Shown in pieces: positions 6,653-14,694 of a DNA stretch of 18,000 nt. Numbering within the stretch: position 1 is the first letter of the stretch; every line of letters begins with the position of its first letter. Both the position numbers and the translations under genes were made by a program. Below the pieces are notes generated by a model, which saw nothing but the letters and a program-made list of their open reading frames with translations, did not search any database and was not told the DNA's origin. Source of the stretch: Candidatus Hermodarchaeota archaeon (GTDB lineage: Archaea > Asgardarchaeota > Hermodarchaeia > Hermodarchaeales > Hermodarchaeaceae); the NCBI GenBank assembly GCA_016840595.1, contig JAEOSA010000015.1, forward strand, positions 1 to 18,000, given 5' to 3'.

Positions 6653-7393
6653 CTATTGTATCGGTGGAAGGTCAGATACTTGGACTCCTTTTTCGTTAAT
6701 TATGAGGAGAAGTGGATTCATTTGGTGGCTGGTTCCTCTCATCTTAGCGATTTCAATAGTGCGAATGCGAACCGTACCCTGTCGAGTTAATTTTAGACTG
6801 ATAACGCCATCCATCAAGAACCCCTCCACATCAAATCGTCCAATGCTCTCCTCAGTGGGACTTTCAACTGCCACCAAACAGGTTGCGTTGCTCATCCGAA
6901 GAGAGCGAACCATGTTCAACAGATCGTGACGAATCCGAAAGAGTTCCTTGTGTTGAAGGGTCAAAGTTGAAATGGAGTCGATAGCCACTCGCTTTGCCTT
7001 GACTCGCCGAATCTCCCGATGAATCAATGACAAAAGGGATTCCATCGTGAATTCTTCACGACCTAGAACTGGGTGTTCCGGTTTTAGGACTACACGCTCG
7101 TTTTGGATCATTGGTGAAGCATCGACCAATGCTAACAATCCTTTGTCCATGAGTTCTTGCAGGTTCCAGCCGAATTGTTTCATGTTCCGAATTGTCGATG
7201 CGAGTGATTCTTCCATAGAAACAAGAACACCAGGTTCTTTATGCTCAGCGGCACCTTTGATGAGGAACTGGTTCATCAGGATTGATTTCCCAGTTCCAGG
7301 ACCTCCACTGATGAGAATTACTGCACCTTCTGGAAATCCACCGTGCAGTGCTTCATCTAGCCCTGGGATACCTGATTTTGTCTTTACAGCCAC
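6653..7393 (-). CDS. Single-domain KaiC-like RecA-fold ATPase
   Basis: 246 aa. SGIPGLDEALHGGFPEG (7-23) is the KaiC-domain opening; Walker A GGPGTGKS (30-37), the paired glutamates MEES (Glu61, Glu62) and Walker B RVAIDS (Asp139) are all present, so it should bind and hydrolyse ATP. Late signature IAKMRGTSHQ (215-224) is typical of the family. I choose GTG 7393 (GGGGG six nt upstream, the same arrangement as the KaiC-like gene at 8591). A longer ATG start at 7486 adds 31 mostly basic residues and would suit a leaderless transcript, since AAATTTTAAG (7520-7511) lies at the right distance. Gene order is 108 nt upstream of the GTPase gene on the same strand, but that gene has its own promoter box. 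Confidence 0.88.
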   Translation of the reverse strand: MAVKTKSGIPGLDEALHGGFPEGAVILISGGPGTGKSILMNQFLIKGAAEHKEPGVLVSMEESLASTIRNMKQFGWNLQELMDKGLLALVDASPMIQNERVVLKPEHPVLGREEFTMESLLSLIHREIRRVKAKRVAIDSISTLTLQHKELFRIRHDLLNMVRSLRMSNATCLVAVESPTEESIGRFDVEGFLMDGVISLKLTRQGTVRIRTIEIAKMRGTSHQMNPLLLIINEKGVQVSDLPPIQ

Positions 7394-7621
7394 ACTAATC
7401 CCCCGATTAGATGGTCTCCTAACTGTATTGACCTCAAATCCGTGGCTTAAGAGGTTTCCGTCTCTTCGCAAACAGTTGCTCAACATCTACAGAGTTCCCA
7501 AAATGTTCTGCTTAAAATTTCAGGTTTTGTGCTGGGTCGAAAAACTCCTTTTTCTGGGGGAGATATCCTTATTAGCAGGTCTTCTGCTTGAAAGCCTTGT
7601 CCGCGTTTGAGGGATTAGTGG

Positions 7622-8158
7622 ATGAGAAAGAAATACATCCTCCTAGCAGTGCTTTTAATCTGTACTGTGACGCCCTACTTGGCCACCCTCTGGAACTATA
7701 ATACTATTATAGTGACTTCGAATAAAACTCTGCAAGGGAATTTAGAATTTTCAGCACCGATTGTGAATAATCCTCTCCTTGAGTGGGATTACTGGGTATA
7801 CGCGCAGTATACCGACTTTCGGACTGGACCACCGTGGGATGATGATATCCTAATCACCATTGAAGTGCGAAATAGCACTGGTCAGATTGTGACAAGCTTA
7901 GAATTAGACCTTAATGTCGTGTCTCAAAACTTCCTTTTGGGTACATTCCGGCAGTTCGGTAGTCTTATCCTTCCAGTACCCGCACCAGGCGTCTATGTCA
8001 TTAACATGACGACTGATTTCGACCAACCTGTCCAGGTTGCCGTCGTGCACAGGTGGCAGCCCCTGATGGACATTTTGTTTATTATCGCCATCATTGGAGG
8101 GCTTACGTTCGTCGCTGGTATTTGGAGTATTTTTATTAGTAGACGCAGAAAAACTTAG
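7622..8158 (+). CDS. Extracellular protein anchored at both ends, unknown function
   Basis: 178 aa. The N-terminus MRKKYILLAVLLICTVTPYL is a signal peptide or anchor; residues 149-172 form a C-terminal transmembrane helix followed by RRRKT. The domain between them is beta-rich (ILITIEVRNSTGQIV, SLELDLNVV, GVYVINMTT) with three N-glycosylation sequons (Asn34, 84, 128) and aromatic residues, and should lie outside the cell. There is no PGF motif before the C-terminal helix, so it is probably membrane-anchored rather than archaeosortase-processed. GAGGG (7609-7613) lies 8 nt before the ATG. It converges with the small membrane gene at 8173. No family recognised. Confidence 0.8.
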   Translation: MRKKYILLAVLLICTVTPYLATLWNYNTIIVTSNKTLQGNLEFSAPIVNNPLLEWDYWVYAQYTDFRTGPPWDDDILITIEVRNSTGQIVTSLELDLNVVSQNFLLGTFRQFGSLILPVPAPGVYVINMTTDFDQPVQVAVVHRWQPLMDILFIIAIIGGLTFVAGIWSIFISRRRKT

Positions 8159-8172
8159 CAAAAGCTCTTGCA

Positions 8173-8394
8173 TTAAATGTCGGGATTGTATCGGGTCCCA
8201 AAAAGCCGTTGATGGTAGTAATAGAGCAATGACCCAGAGCCAATTAGAAGTATCATAACAGTGACTAATACAAGTATGGGCTGCTGTTCAGGTTCAATTG
8301 GGAAATAATTGAGAATGATGTAAAGTACAAAAAGCCATACAAGAATTGTGATATATGTGCATGGAACCCAAGCAGGCACACGTTTCCAAGACAT
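8173..8394 (-). CDS. Small two-helix membrane protein
   Basis: 73 aa with two hydrophobic helices (about 13-31 and 40-59) separated by a short acidic loop with FPIEPEQQ, and a basic C-terminus with HQRLFGTRY. A strong GGAGGG (8406-8401) lies six nt before ATG 8394, which is good evidence that the gene is real. It is convergent with the gene ending at 8158, only 14 nt apart. The basic N-terminal SWKR and C-terminal residues suggest both ends are cytoplasmic. Function unknown. Confidence 0.72.
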   Translation of the reverse strand: MSWKRVPAWVPCTYITILVWLFVLYIILNYFPIEPEQQPILVLVTVMILLIGSGSLLYYYHQRLFGTRYNPDI

Positions 8395-8590
8395 CGAATT
8401 CCCTCCAATAGTAAATCTTTATCTACTTCCTCATTTTTCCTTTTTTGCTTCTTTTCGGTTTTGCTAAAGCCCTTAAATAGCATCTCCAAGTTTACAAAAC
8501 CTTTTTTCGTATACAGGAAAACTAGATTATTAACTCGGCTCTAGCTTAGAATGAGGTTCGCTAGCTTGCATAAAGACCGAGGGGGTTACT

Positions 8591-9298
8591 GTGCTTCTCG
8601 ATTCAATTATCCAAGGGGGACTTCCAAAAGGAACGAGTATTGCATTAGTAGGTCCGCCAGGATCAGGAAAAACCTGTTTTTGTCTCCAGCTTGCCCATGA
8701 AGCCGTGAATAACGGAACGGATGCACTGTTCTTATCCACGGAAAATACACCCTCGACTATTATCACGCAAGCAAGGAGCTTTGGTATTCCCCTCGCAGCG
8801 AAGGCTGAGAAGAATAAAATTCAATTCATCGATGCTTATAGTTGGCGAATTGGAATGCGAAAAGATCCGTTCGCTGCGGGACGTGTAAGTAATCCTGGAA
8901 ACCTAAATGAGGTTAACTTGATTGTCACTGATCACGCCAAACTCATCAAATCTGGATCCGTGATTATTCTTGATTCGGTGTCGGGATTAAGCCTCTCTGC
9001 TCCCGACGAACAACGGATTAGGACGTTTGTTCATAGCTTGGCTCAACGGATTTCCACCCTTGAAAAAATCCTCATTCTCGTTATCGAAGATCACGCTCAT
9101 GACAATAAACTGATCACCAACCTACGTTCACTCGTTCAAGGCTCAATTCATACGAAAGTCGAGGAAAGGTCCGATGGGTCGTTACATTGGAACTTGCGAA
9201 TGTATAGTCTAATCGGTTCACAGCACACAACACAGTGGTATGAAATTCTCCTAGGAAAACAGGGTCTAGTGCTATCAGGAGGTGCGAGCAATAAGTGA
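8591..9298 (+). CDS. KaiC-like ATPase (intact P-loop)
   Basis: 235 aa RecA-fold protein beginning right at the KaiC domain (LDSIIQGGLPKGT). Walker A GPPGSGKT (21-28), Walker B VIILDS (Asp128). Only one acidic residue of the usual Glu pair is kept (LSTENTP, Glu51-Asn52). GTG 8591 has GGGGG five nt upstream. The end of the gene carries a perfect AGGAGGTG (9277-9284) that serves the next gene, and the two coding regions overlap by up to 17 nt, so they are co-translated. The pairing with a P-loop-degenerate homologue suggests a hetero-oligomer. Substrate and partner unknown. Confidence 0.85.
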   Translation: MLLDSIIQGGLPKGTSIALVGPPGSGKTCFCLQLAHEAVNNGTDALFLSTENTPSTIITQARSFGIPLAAKAEKNKIQFIDAYSWRIGMRKDPFAAGRVSNPGNLNEVNLIVTDHAKLIKSGSVIILDSVSGLSLSAPDEQRIRTFVHSLAQRISTLEKILILVIEDHAHDNKLITNLRSLVQGSIHTKVEERSDGSLHWNLRMYSLIGSQHTTQWYEILLGKQGLVLSGGASNK

Positions 9299-9974
9299 AT
9301 TAATCACTGTGAACTTTGCACCTAAGGGCACATTGGAAATCCCCAGAGGTTCACAACTTCTCATTCTTGGGCCCCCTGGTGTTGTAAAAACAGCTCTTGC
9401 CCTTCGATATCTAGCGGACCGAATGCAAAATGATGAACCAGCCCTCTTTGCGACAACCCTCTGGTCACCCATGCAAGTTCGAAACACAATAAGACAGTTT
9501 GGAGAAAAGAAACTCAAATCCAGTCTAAATATTGTGGATGGTGTTTCCTGCGTAACAGCTCAACCCTCTAAAGAGACCTATGCTTTCCAAAACCTCTATG
9601 ACCTCAACACCATTAACCTCGTACTTCAACAAGCCATAGCAGAAATGAAAAACGGGCACCTATGTCTTGACAATTTGACAACATTGATGACATATTCCAC
9701 ACCACTTTCAGTAATCAAATTTTTACAGATCCTTTGTGCACGTGTAAAGGACAGCGGAGTAACAGGTTTGTACCTACTCGAAACTGGAGTGCATACTGAA
9801 GGGGTGGTCAATACTCTGCGTTTCTCGGTGGACGGTGTAATCGAAGTACAAGATGAAGAAGAAAAGAATCAGCTTGTTCATAAAATCCGATTAGCTCATC
9901 TCCGTGGAATTCAGGTTGACACCCGGTGGCTTATATACAACGGGTTGAAACCACTAAAACGTATCACGAAGTGA
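9282..9974 (+). CDS. KaiC-like ATPase homologue with a degenerate Walker A
   Basis: Up to 230 aa. The RecA-like fold is recognisable (GTLEIPRGSQLLILGPPG, CLDNLTTLM with Asp130, late LAHLRGIQVD), but the P-loop reads GPPGVVKT: the Gly before Lys is Val35. The Glu-pair region reads TTLWSP, with no acidic residue. ATP binding or hydrolysis is therefore probably impaired. The start is uncertain. GTG 9282 opens the frame but overlaps the AGGAGGTG site itself; that site is ideally spaced (6 nt) from an in-frame ATA at 9291; GTG 9309 lies 11 nt after the upstream stop and could be reached by re-initiation. I give the longest form. It should act with the product of the overlapping upstream gene. Confidence 0.78.
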   Translation: MRAISELITVNFAPKGTLEIPRGSQLLILGPPGVVKTALALRYLADRMQNDEPALFATTLWSPMQVRNTIRQFGEKKLKSSLNIVDGVSCVTAQPSKETYAFQNLYDLNTINLVLQQAIAEMKNGHLCLDNLTTLMTYSTPLSVIKFLQILCARVKDSGVTGLYLLETGVHTEGVVNTLRFSVDGVIEVQDEEEKNQLVHKIRLAHLRGIQVDTRWLIYNGLKPLKRITK

Positions 9975-10009
9975 CTCGAACAGATTTCGCGTTAATGCTC
10001 ATTTTTCAT

Positions 10010-10696
10010 TTATGATGTGAAATAATTTGTATTGCTTGTGAATAACACAGAAGTTTGTACATCGGAACCAGTAACGTTGTTTTCGACCTGTGGTTCCTCT
10101 TTTGGTTTAGGTGGGAATATGTAATAGATCATGTCTTCAAAGGTTTCGATGAAACCAGGTACAACTAATATTGCAACAATGCAAAGTACAAACACTCCAA
10201 CAACGCCCAACACAAAACTCATTGGGTAATGGGCAATCTCCCATGGAAGGATACCCCAATACACTAGCCAGATTTCATATACCACGCGAAGAAAATTCGC
10301 TACAAACAGCATGATAGTGACAATAATTACCGCTATGATTTTTCTCGGCCAAGTTCCCCGTGGAAGAGGGAGAATCAAACCCATAAACACAGCAATCACT
10401 TGAATGCCTGTACATTCACGCACAATTTGGAACTGTTCGAATCCCGAAACGACAACAAATACTACTCCTTGTAGCCAATCAACAAAAATTACTGAAGGGA
10501 CTCCAATCAAACTGAGGAGAACCGCTGAAACGTAGGCAGTGGGGATAGCCAAAATGAACGGTTGTGGTAGGAAGTATACCAAGACCGTTATAATAATAGC
10601 AATAGATAGATACAGGACTAAAGCTCGCGGAGTCGGTCTTTCCATGTCTTCTGATGTAGTTTCTATCTCTTCTTCTGGGTCATCCCGATTTGTCAT
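10010..10696 (-). CDS. Archaeosortase/exosortase-family transpeptidase
   Basis: 228 aa integral membrane protein with about six or seven hydrophobic helices. The family's three invariant residues are in place: Cys95 in VRECTGIQ, Arg137 in NFLRVVYE and His156 in AHYPMSFVLG. Archaeosortases cut the C-terminal signal of surface proteins and join them to a lipid or glycan anchor on the outer face of the membrane. An acidic stretch precedes helix 1, and a soluble tail rich in Pro, Lys and Glu follows the last helix. Start: ATG 10696 keeps the acidic leader; ATG 10645 (MERPTPR) is a shorter option; neither has a strong ribosome-binding site. Reading further upstream to 10879 gives a Thr/Asn/Arg-rich tail that I consider a shadow of the opposite-strand gene. 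The likely substrate is the protein at 2850-4010. Confidence 0.9.
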   Translation of the reverse strand: MTNRDDPEEEIETTSEDMERPTPRALVLYLSIAIIITVLVYFLPQPFILAIPTAYVSAVLLSLIGVPSVIFVDWLQGVVFVVVSGFEQFQIVRECTGIQVIAVFMGLILPLPRGTWPRKIIAVIIVTIMLFVANFLRVVYEIWLVYWGILPWEIAHYPMSFVLGVVGVFVLCIVAILVVPGFIETFEDMIYYIFPPKPKEEPQVENNVTGSDVQTSVLFTSNTNYFTS

Positions 10697-10859
10697 CGCC
10701 TTATCCGTTGTTATCGGATTCACCGTCCTCGTTGTAGGTGGCGTTGCATTCCTTCTCGGGTTGAATTTCCTGGGCGAAGCGTTAGTGCTAGCCGGCGTAT
10801 TTGTCTTTGCAATTTCATTGATTTGCTGGCTCGCTGCACGACGCAACAGGAACCGATAA
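10644..10859 (+). CDS. Probable small two-helix membrane protein, antisense to the archaeosortase start
   Basis: 71 aa: a Ser-rich N-terminus (SSDVVSISSSGSS), two helices (about 15-38 and 42-63) and a basic end ARRNRNR, which fits a hairpin with both ends inside. The codons show a purine-first pattern (many GTT, GTC, GGC, ATC), whereas the opposite strand in this stretch has A-heavy first positions, as expected if this strand is the coding one. GGAG (10630-10633) lies 10 nt before the ATG, and TTATAATAAT (10588-10597) could be a TATA box. Against it: both elements lie inside the archaeosortase coding region, and the ATG overlaps that gene's alternative start. It fills the gap between the archaeosortase and kinase genes. 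Confidence 0.5.
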   Translation: MSSDVVSISSSGSSRFVIALSVVIGFTVLVVGGVAFLLGLNFLGEALVLAGVFVFAISLICWLAARRNRNR

Positions 10860-10944
10860 GCAAGCAGATGAATCTCCACTTATTAGGATTATCTTCACAC
10901 AATGCTGGCCAAATACTTTCTACGTGAATCAAAATCCCTCGGCG

Positions 10945-13900
10945 CTATTCCCACACTGGGATTAGAAACACAAATTTTGCACCCTTAGAATAGTCACCTT
11001 CAACTCGATCTTCTACCCAAATTTTCCCACCATAACGAGTGACGATTTGCTGCACGAGTGTAAGTCCTATTCCCGATCCTTGCACCTGCTCTCCAACGCG
11101 ACGAGTATAACGGGCAAAAATGAGCTCCTTCAAATCATCAGGGATGCCTGGGCCATTATCGATTATTTCAACCCTCAGAAAACGTTTATTGAAATCAGGG
11201 CTAACTTTGGCTTCAATATCTACTTTTTCTTGTCGATTGAATTTCACGGCATTGTGCAAAAGGTTGTAAAACAAATCAGTGAGTAAATCATCCGCAAGGA
11301 CCTTGAAAGTTCCAGGATGAATATTTGTATTCACACGAATCGCCTTGTCTGGAAACTCTAGCCTGACGGATTGAAGAGCAACTTGAAAATCGGGTTCAAT
11401 ATCATGAACATCAAACATTGGTTTAGTTGCATCTAGGCGAGAAAATTTTTTCACTCGACCAATGAGGGCTGCGCTTCGTTCTACCTGTTCGAGTGCTACT
11501 TCAGTTTGTTTACGAACTGACTCAGAAATCGATTCATCCAAATGAAGTAACTCTAAGGCTGTAAGGATAGCTTGGTTGATGTTATTGAGATCATGAGCCA
11601 TGAGATCTGTGAAGAATTCAGCGCGAGATTTCGCTTCAGATAATTCCTGTTCCTCTTCCTTCCGCTTTGTGATATCACGAGCTATCGCTATTAAGCCAGT
11701 AGGACGACCTTTCTCGTCATTAAGCACAGACGCACTAATTCCTGCTGGGAAGGTGCTTCCATCTTTTCTCATCAATGGCAACTCTCGAGTTCCAGTGAGG
11801 CCGCTTTCTATAGCTCTCTGTAATTCGTCAATTGCCTGTTGTCGAGCTTCAGGAGGTACAAAATCATAAGCTATCTTTTCGCGAAGTTCATCTTCGGACT
11901 CATAAGCCAGCATTTTCAAAGCTTGTTCATTAGCTAAAAGGATTTTACCCTCAATATCTGTAAGGATGATAGCATCAGGTGATGTGTCTACTAGAGCTCG
12001 ATAACGGGCTTCAGACTGTCTTAGAATCTGATCAGCTAGTATTCGCTGAGTGATGTCTCGACATACTCCTCTGAATCCCACTACTTGTCCTTCTTCTTTT
12101 ATAATTGGTCGAGCACTGGCTTCCAAAATTACTGCATTCCCGTCACGATGGATGTAATTATTGACCAATCCTTTAAACGGACGTCGTTTCTCTATATTTT
12201 CTAAAAAGAATTCCTTCGTTTCAATCAATTCATCAGGGTCCAAGTAATCCCAAATGATACGCCCCATTATTTGTCCAGCAGTGTATCCAAGAATTTCTTC
12301 GACTGAATTGTTTGAATAGATAAATTGTCCTTGCTGGTCCACTTCCCAAACCCAGTCCGCAGTGTCTTCCACCAAGGTTCGGAATTTTTCTTCTGAAGCT
12401 TTCATGGCCAGTTCAGCGATTTTTTGCTCAGTAATATCTTCTCCCGAACTCAAGATACCAGTAATATTTCCTTCATCATTATGAAGAACGGTAGTATGCC
12501 AGGAAATGATTCTTTCCTTTCCTTCTTTTGTTAGCACTGGATTTTCTACGTATTCGCTAAGTTGTCGTTTACCTGTCATGGCCTCTTCAAAGAATTCTTT
12601 CATATCATCGCGTAACCGCTCGGGAATACACACATCGAAGTAATTCTGTCCAATCAACTCGTCTTCAGAGTAACCGAAGATTTCACATCCTTTCCGATTC
12701 ACAAGGAAGATTCGCTGCTGTGAGTCAATCCCGATAAAGGCTGCACCCGCAACATCCAAGTATTGCTGTGCTCGGTCTCTCTCTCGACGGAGGGCAACTT
12801 CTGCCACTTTTCTTTCAGTAATATCTTCCCCGGCGGTTAAAGCGCCAATGACGTTCCTGTCATCATCATGTAGCTTTGTTGTATGCCAGGCGACGAGCCG
12901 TTCTGCTCCATCCTTTGTGATGATGGGGTTTTCTGTGAATCCTTTTGGTTCAGTCTCACCCGCAATGTTAGAACGGAAGGTGTCCTTCAGTTTTTGACGG
13001 AGTCTTTCGGGAATACACGTATCGAAGTAGTTTTTACCCATGAGTTCTTTTTCTGAGTAACCAAGAATCTCACAAGCTTTTCGATTTACCAAGGTGATGA
13101 TACCATCTGTGTCTACGGCAATGAAGAGGACCCCTGCCATGTCAAGATATTGCTGGGCACGGTCTCGTTCTTTTCGGATGGCATCTTGTGCGATTTTCCG
13201 GTCATAAATGTCAACAATTGTCACCTGAGAGGCTAGCTTACCCTGATATTCGATCACTGAAATGGACATTTCAAACCAGCGAATACTGCCATCTTTACGA
13301 ATTCCTTTTAATTCAACGCTAGAAGGACCTGGTTTACCATCAACGCTGTCACGTAACATCTCCCAAGGAATCGTTCGATAATCTGCATGAATGATTTCAA
13401 AGATTTGCCATGGCTGGAATGCCAACAACTCTTCTTCAGAATACCCACTAATTTCTAGAAACGCGGGATTGGTGAACTTTACGAGGCCGTCTTGTATAAT
13501 GAATAACCCCATCATGGAATGATCCACAAGACGACGATACGCTTCCTCGACATTTTTCCGTTCAGTCACATCCAAGATTGCATACTGTATTGCCTGTTCA
13601 CCAAGGAGCTCAAAATTTGTACCAAGAGCTTCAAGCCAGCGAGTTGTTTCATCTTTCCTGACAATGCGAAACTCAAACGGAGATTGATCATGTTCCCCTG
13701 CAAGTCGCGCTTGATACCGTTCTTGGAGCGCTTTTCGATCATCGATATAAACCATCTCGATGAAATCACTGAATTTCAATTCAAGCAATTCTTCCAACGG
13801 CAAACCAATAATATCTGCGTACGCCTGATTCGCGAAAACAACCCCATCCTCCTTGATAATGGCTAATCCTTGAAGTGATTGTTCCACGGCTGACTGATAC

Positions 13901-14694
13901 GCCGTTTTAGTTTCCTTAACTTCTGTAATATCACGGATAAGAGATTGAAGGTGATGGGGTTCACCATTCTCCATGATTATCGAAGTAGTAACATGGTAGA
14001 AAAATGTGGATCCATCTTTTCGAATACCCTTCCCTTCAATACCCAACGGATCCGTTTGCCCTGATTCAATGCTAGACTGCCAGAGAGTTGTAACGCTATC
14101 TCGAATATCTGGATGGAGGAGTATGGTAAATTGTTGACCAAGGAGTTCTGCTGGTGTGTATCCAAACATCTTTGCACCTTGGTTGTTGCACATTGAGATA
14201 TTTCCTTGCATGTCTGTGATGAAGAAGCCATCTGAGAGGTTATCATATAAACTCCTATACCGCTCCTCGCTTTCCTGCAAAGCACGTTCAGTTTCTTTGC
14301 GTTCAGTGATGTCCTGTTGGATTGAAATCGAATACAGGAGCTTATTATCCAAATCTCTCACACCACTTGCATTGAGCAAGATGGTCCGACGTTCTCCAGT
14401 CTTTGATTGGATTACAAGTTCTTCATCAATGATGGTTCCATTCTCTTTCCATTCTTGAAATAGCTGTTTGACCCTTTCTTCGCATTCCGGCGAATACACC
14501 GTACGAATGTGCTTCCCAATTAATTCGACGCGCTTATACCCCAAGACTTTCAATGCCGATTTATTGATGTCTAAGATAATGCCCTGAGGTGACACCATGT
14601 AGCAATACAAAGGAGCGTTCTCGAAAAATAGCCGAAACCGACTTTCCTCCTCTTGTTCATCATACTCCTGTGAATCTTGCTCATGCGAGGACAT
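10945..14694 (-). CDS. Soluble multi-PAS sensor histidine kinase (eight PAS domains)
   Basis: 1249 aa, no transmembrane segment. Eight PAS/PAC units occupy roughly residues 18-1020, most ending in a D-I-T-x-(R/Q)-K type motif (QQDITERK, IRDITEVK, VDIYDRK, GEDITERK, CRDITQR, ARDITKRK). Units five and six are a recent-looking duplication. Then a dimerisation/phosphoacceptor helix with LMAHDLNNINQ (His1034), and a HATPase domain: HNAVKFN, DNGPGIP and GSGIGLTLVQQIV. The kinase should therefore be active, with an HDLNN-type H box common among archaeal kinases. The many PAS domains suggest several internal signals, such as redox, ligands or protein contacts. ATG 14694 is preceded by GGTG seven nt upstream; a TTG at 14721 is less likely. 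No receiver is fused; the nearest free receiver is at 4167-4550. Confidence 0.93.
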   Translation of the reverse strand: MSSHEQDSQEYDEQEEESRFRLFFENAPLYCYMVSPQGIILDINKSALKVLGYKRVELIGKHIRTVYSPECEERVKQLFQEWKENGTIIDEELVIQSKTGERRTILLNASGVRDLDNKLLYSISIQQDITERKETERALQESEERYRSLYDNLSDGFFITDMQGNISMCNNQGAKMFGYTPAELLGQQFTILLHPDIRDSVTTLWQSSIESGQTDPLGIEGKGIRKDGSTFFYHVTTSIIMENGEPHHLQSLIRDITEVKETKTAYQSAVEQSLQGLAIIKEDGVVFANQAYADIIGLPLEELLELKFSDFIEMVYIDDRKALQERYQARLAGEHDQSPFEFRIVRKDETTRWLEALGTNFELLGEQAIQYAILDVTERKNVEEAYRRLVDHSMMGLFIIQDGLVKFTNPAFLEISGYSEEELLAFQPWQIFEIIHADYRTIPWEMLRDSVDGKPGPSSVELKGIRKDGSIRWFEMSISVIEYQGKLASQVTIVDIYDRKIAQDAIRKERDRAQQYLDMAGVLFIAVDTDGIITLVNRKACEILGYSEKELMGKNYFDTCIPERLRQKLKDTFRSNIAGETEPKGFTENPIITKDGAERLVAWHTTKLHDDDRNVIGALTAGEDITERKVAEVALRRERDRAQQYLDVAGAAFIGIDSQQRIFLVNRKGCEIFGYSEDELIGQNYFDVCIPERLRDDMKEFFEEAMTGKRQLSEYVENPVLTKEGKERIISWHTTVLHNDEGNITGILSSGEDITEQKIAELAMKASEEKFRTLVEDTADWVWEVDQQGQFIYSNNSVEEILGYTAGQIMGRIIWDYLDPDELIETKEFFLENIEKRRPFKGLVNNYIHRDGNAVILEASARPIIKEEGQVVGFRGVCRDITQRILADQILRQSEARYRALVDTSPDAIILTDIEGKILLANEQALKMLAYESEDELREKIAYDFVPPEARQQAIDELQRAIESGLTGTRELPLMRKDGSTFPAGISASVLNDEKGRPTGLIAIARDITKRKEEEQELSEAKSRAEFFTDLMAHDLNNINQAILTALELLHLDESISESVRKQTEVALEQVERSAALIGRVKKFSRLDATKPMFDVHDIEPDFQVALQSVRLEFPDKAIRVNTNIHPGTFKVLADDLLTDLFYNLLHNAVKFNRQEKVDIEAKVSPDFNKRFLRVEIIDNGPGIPDDLKELIFARYTRRVGEQVQGSGIGLTLVQQIVTRYGGKIWVEDRVEGDYSKGAKFVFLIPVWE
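12393..13170 (-). repeat. Tandem intragenic duplication of a PAS unit (about 387 bp each)
   Basis: Two consecutive PAS units inside the kinase share long stretches: RDRAQQYLDMAG and RDRAQQYLDVAG begin the copies about 129 codons apart, followed by LVNRKACEILGYSEKEL versus LVNRKGCEIFGYSEDEL, NYFDTCIPERLR versus NYFDVCIPERLR, and AWHTTKLH versus SWHTTVLH. The other six PAS units do not share these features. Boundaries are approximate. Confidence 0.8.

Noticed and set aside
7047..7610. 187-codon plus-strand frame opposite the KaiC-like gene
   Set aside because: Antisense shadow: Ser/Arg/Pro-rich, with all KaiC motifs readable on the other strand.
10697..10879. Longer N-terminus for the archaeosortase
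   Set aside because: Thr/Asn/Arg/Pro-rich sequence with A-heavy first codon positions, explained by the hydrophobic plus-strand gene opposite it.
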